Part shown: piece after piece, positions 5,824-6,663 of the stretch
Layout: each line of letters begins with the position of its first letter
How positions within the stretch are numbered: the first letter of the stretch is position 1
Source of the DNA: Bacillota bacterium
Lineage (GTDB): Bacteria; Bacillota; Bacilli; Thermoactinomycetales; DSM-44946
Direction: 5' to 3'
NCBI GenBank assembly: GCA_021793745.1
Contig: JAJYSD010000072.1
Coordinates: forward strand, 1-6,663
DNA: 6,663 bases
Program-made: the position numbers and the translations under genes
Notes under the pieces: generated by a model
What the model was told of the DNA's origin: nothing
Databases searched by the model: none
What the model saw: the letters and a program-made list of their open reading frames with translations, nothing else

Positions 5824-6663
5824 GGCGGTACACTTCAATCACCTGGGCGGCGTTTTGCTTCCAGGTGTAGTTGCCGGAGACGACATAGGCCCGCTCCCCC
5901 ATGTCCTCGATCAATCCGCTCTCGTCCTTCAGCAGAATGGTCAGGTACTGGGCAAGACCATCCACATCCTTCGGCTTCACCAAATAGCCGCTCTTGCGAT
6001 GCTGCACAATCTCCGAGGCTCCCGCGACATCGGTCGCCACCACCGGTTTCCCGCAACCCATGGCCTCCAAGACGACACCGCCAAACCCTTCGCTCAAGCT
6101 GGGCAAAACGACCACATCGCTGCTGTTGAGCCAGAGAGGGATTTCATCATGGGGACGCCGGCCGACAAAAGTCACCTTCTCCTCCAAATCCAATTCCCTC
6201 GCTTGCCGTTTCAACAGCGAACGGAGGGGACCGTCACCCACCAGGATCAGGCGGGCCTTCGGCACCTGTTTCACCACCCGGCAAAACGCCTTCAGCAGCA
6301 CCTGAAGCCCCTTGACGGACTTCAAATTGCCGACAAACAGCACCACTTTTTCCTCCGGCGATTGACCCAGCTTCTTCCGGGCCGCCTTCGTATCGATAGG
6401 ATAAAACCGGCTCGGATCAAAGCCGTTGTAGATGGTCGATCCGACCACTCCGGCCACCACTTGCTGCGACTTCTTCATCAGCAAATGGCTCACCGCAATG
6501 ATATGGTCGTTCATTCGGAGTGCTTGCTCCGTTTTGCGGAGAACGCCCCGACTCCGATGGGGGTAGAGAAGAATGTCCGATCCGTGGATCGTGCTCACCA
6601 CCGGGACGGAAAACCGTTCCTTCAACATTCCACCGGCATAGCCATCCGGATAAATGGTATGAC
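5807..6663 (-). CDS. Family 4 glycosyltransferase (GT-B fold), 5' end outside the window
   Basis: The reading frame is open through the window edge. The first full codon (His) is at 6659-6661 and leads into YPDGYAGG before a Met at 6628, so that Met is internal and part of the N-terminal domain is missing; 284 residues are present. Numbering from the Met at 6628: HGSDI (15-19) is the usual N-domain nucleotide-sugar transferase loop; VLFVGNLKSVKGLQ (96-109) opens the C-terminal GT1/GT4 domain with the basic residues that contact the donor diphosphate; LVGDGP (129-134); and SEGFGGVVLEAMGCGKP (179-195) contains the E-x7-E motif, Glu180 and Glu188. These mark a retaining GT4 enzyme that adds a sugar from a nucleotide donor on the cytoplasmic side of the membrane. 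The YPDG...HGSD form resembles TuaC-like and other exopolysaccharide or teichuronic acid transferases, but donor and acceptor cannot be told. Its stop is 134 bases upstream of the oxidoreductase, the widest gap here. Confidence 0.9.
   Translation of the reverse strand, partial: HTIYPDGYAGGMLKERFSVPVVSTIHGSDILLYPHRSRGVLRKTEQALRMNDHIIAVSHLLMKKSQQVVAGVVGSTIYNGFDPSRFYPIDTKAARKKLGQSPEEKVVLFVGNLKSVKGLQVLLKAFCRVVKQVPKARLILVGDGPLRSLLKRQARELDLEEKVTFVGRRPHDEIPLWLNSSDVVVLPSLSEGFGGVVLEAMGCGKPVVATDVAGASEIVQHRKSGYLVKPKDVDGLAQYLTILLKDESGLIEDMGERAYVVSGNYTWKQNAAQVIEVYRRLLSQ

Overview
This window carries six genes, all on the minus strand. They read from high to low coordinates and look like one polysaccharide (cell-surface glycan) biosynthesis cluster. 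In order of transcription they are: a family-4 glycosyltransferase whose 5' end lies beyond base 6663; a Gfo/Idh/MocA sugar oxidoreductase; a DegT/DnrJ/EryC1 PLP aminotransferase; a UDP-N-acetylglucosamine 6-dehydrogenase of the WbpA type; a left-handed beta-helix (hexapeptide) acyltransferase; and a Wzx-like membrane flippase that ends at base 6. Nothing on the plus strand looks like a gene.

The four middle enzymes match, class for class, the pathway known from WbpA/WbpB/WbpE/WbpD (Pseudomonas) and the Wlb enzymes (Bordetella). That pathway oxidises UDP-GlcNAc at C6, oxidises it at C3, transaminates C3 and acetylates the new amine. The expected product is UDP-2,3-diacetamido-2,3-dideoxy-glucuronic acid (UDP-GlcNAc3NAcA), a charged diamino sugar donor. 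The glycosyltransferase would help assemble a repeat unit and the flippase would move the lipid-linked unit across the membrane. A C2 epimerase (WbpI type, which would give the manno isomer), a polymerase and a priming transferase are not in the window and may lie outside it. Product identity is inferred from enzyme classes, not proven by sequence.

The last five genes are tightly packed, with gaps of 29, 74, 11 and 15 bases, no intrinsic terminators and purine-rich Shine-Dalgarno sites, so they are probably co-transcribed. The only larger gap (5673-5806, 134 bases) separates the glycosyltransferase from the oxidoreductase. It is AT-rich compared with its surroundings and contains a perfect 11-bp inverted repeat (5715-5725 / 5750-5760), the best regulatory candidate here.

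The moderately high GC content, GTG starts, strong GA-rich Shine-Dalgarno sites and protein style suggest a Bacillota member, perhaps a thermophilic Thermoactinomycetaceae- or Geobacillus-like organism. This placement is tentative. No RNA genes, mobile elements, CRISPR arrays or broken genes were seen. No wholly new system is evident; the main interest is the complete diacetamido-uronic acid gene set and the inverted repeat.
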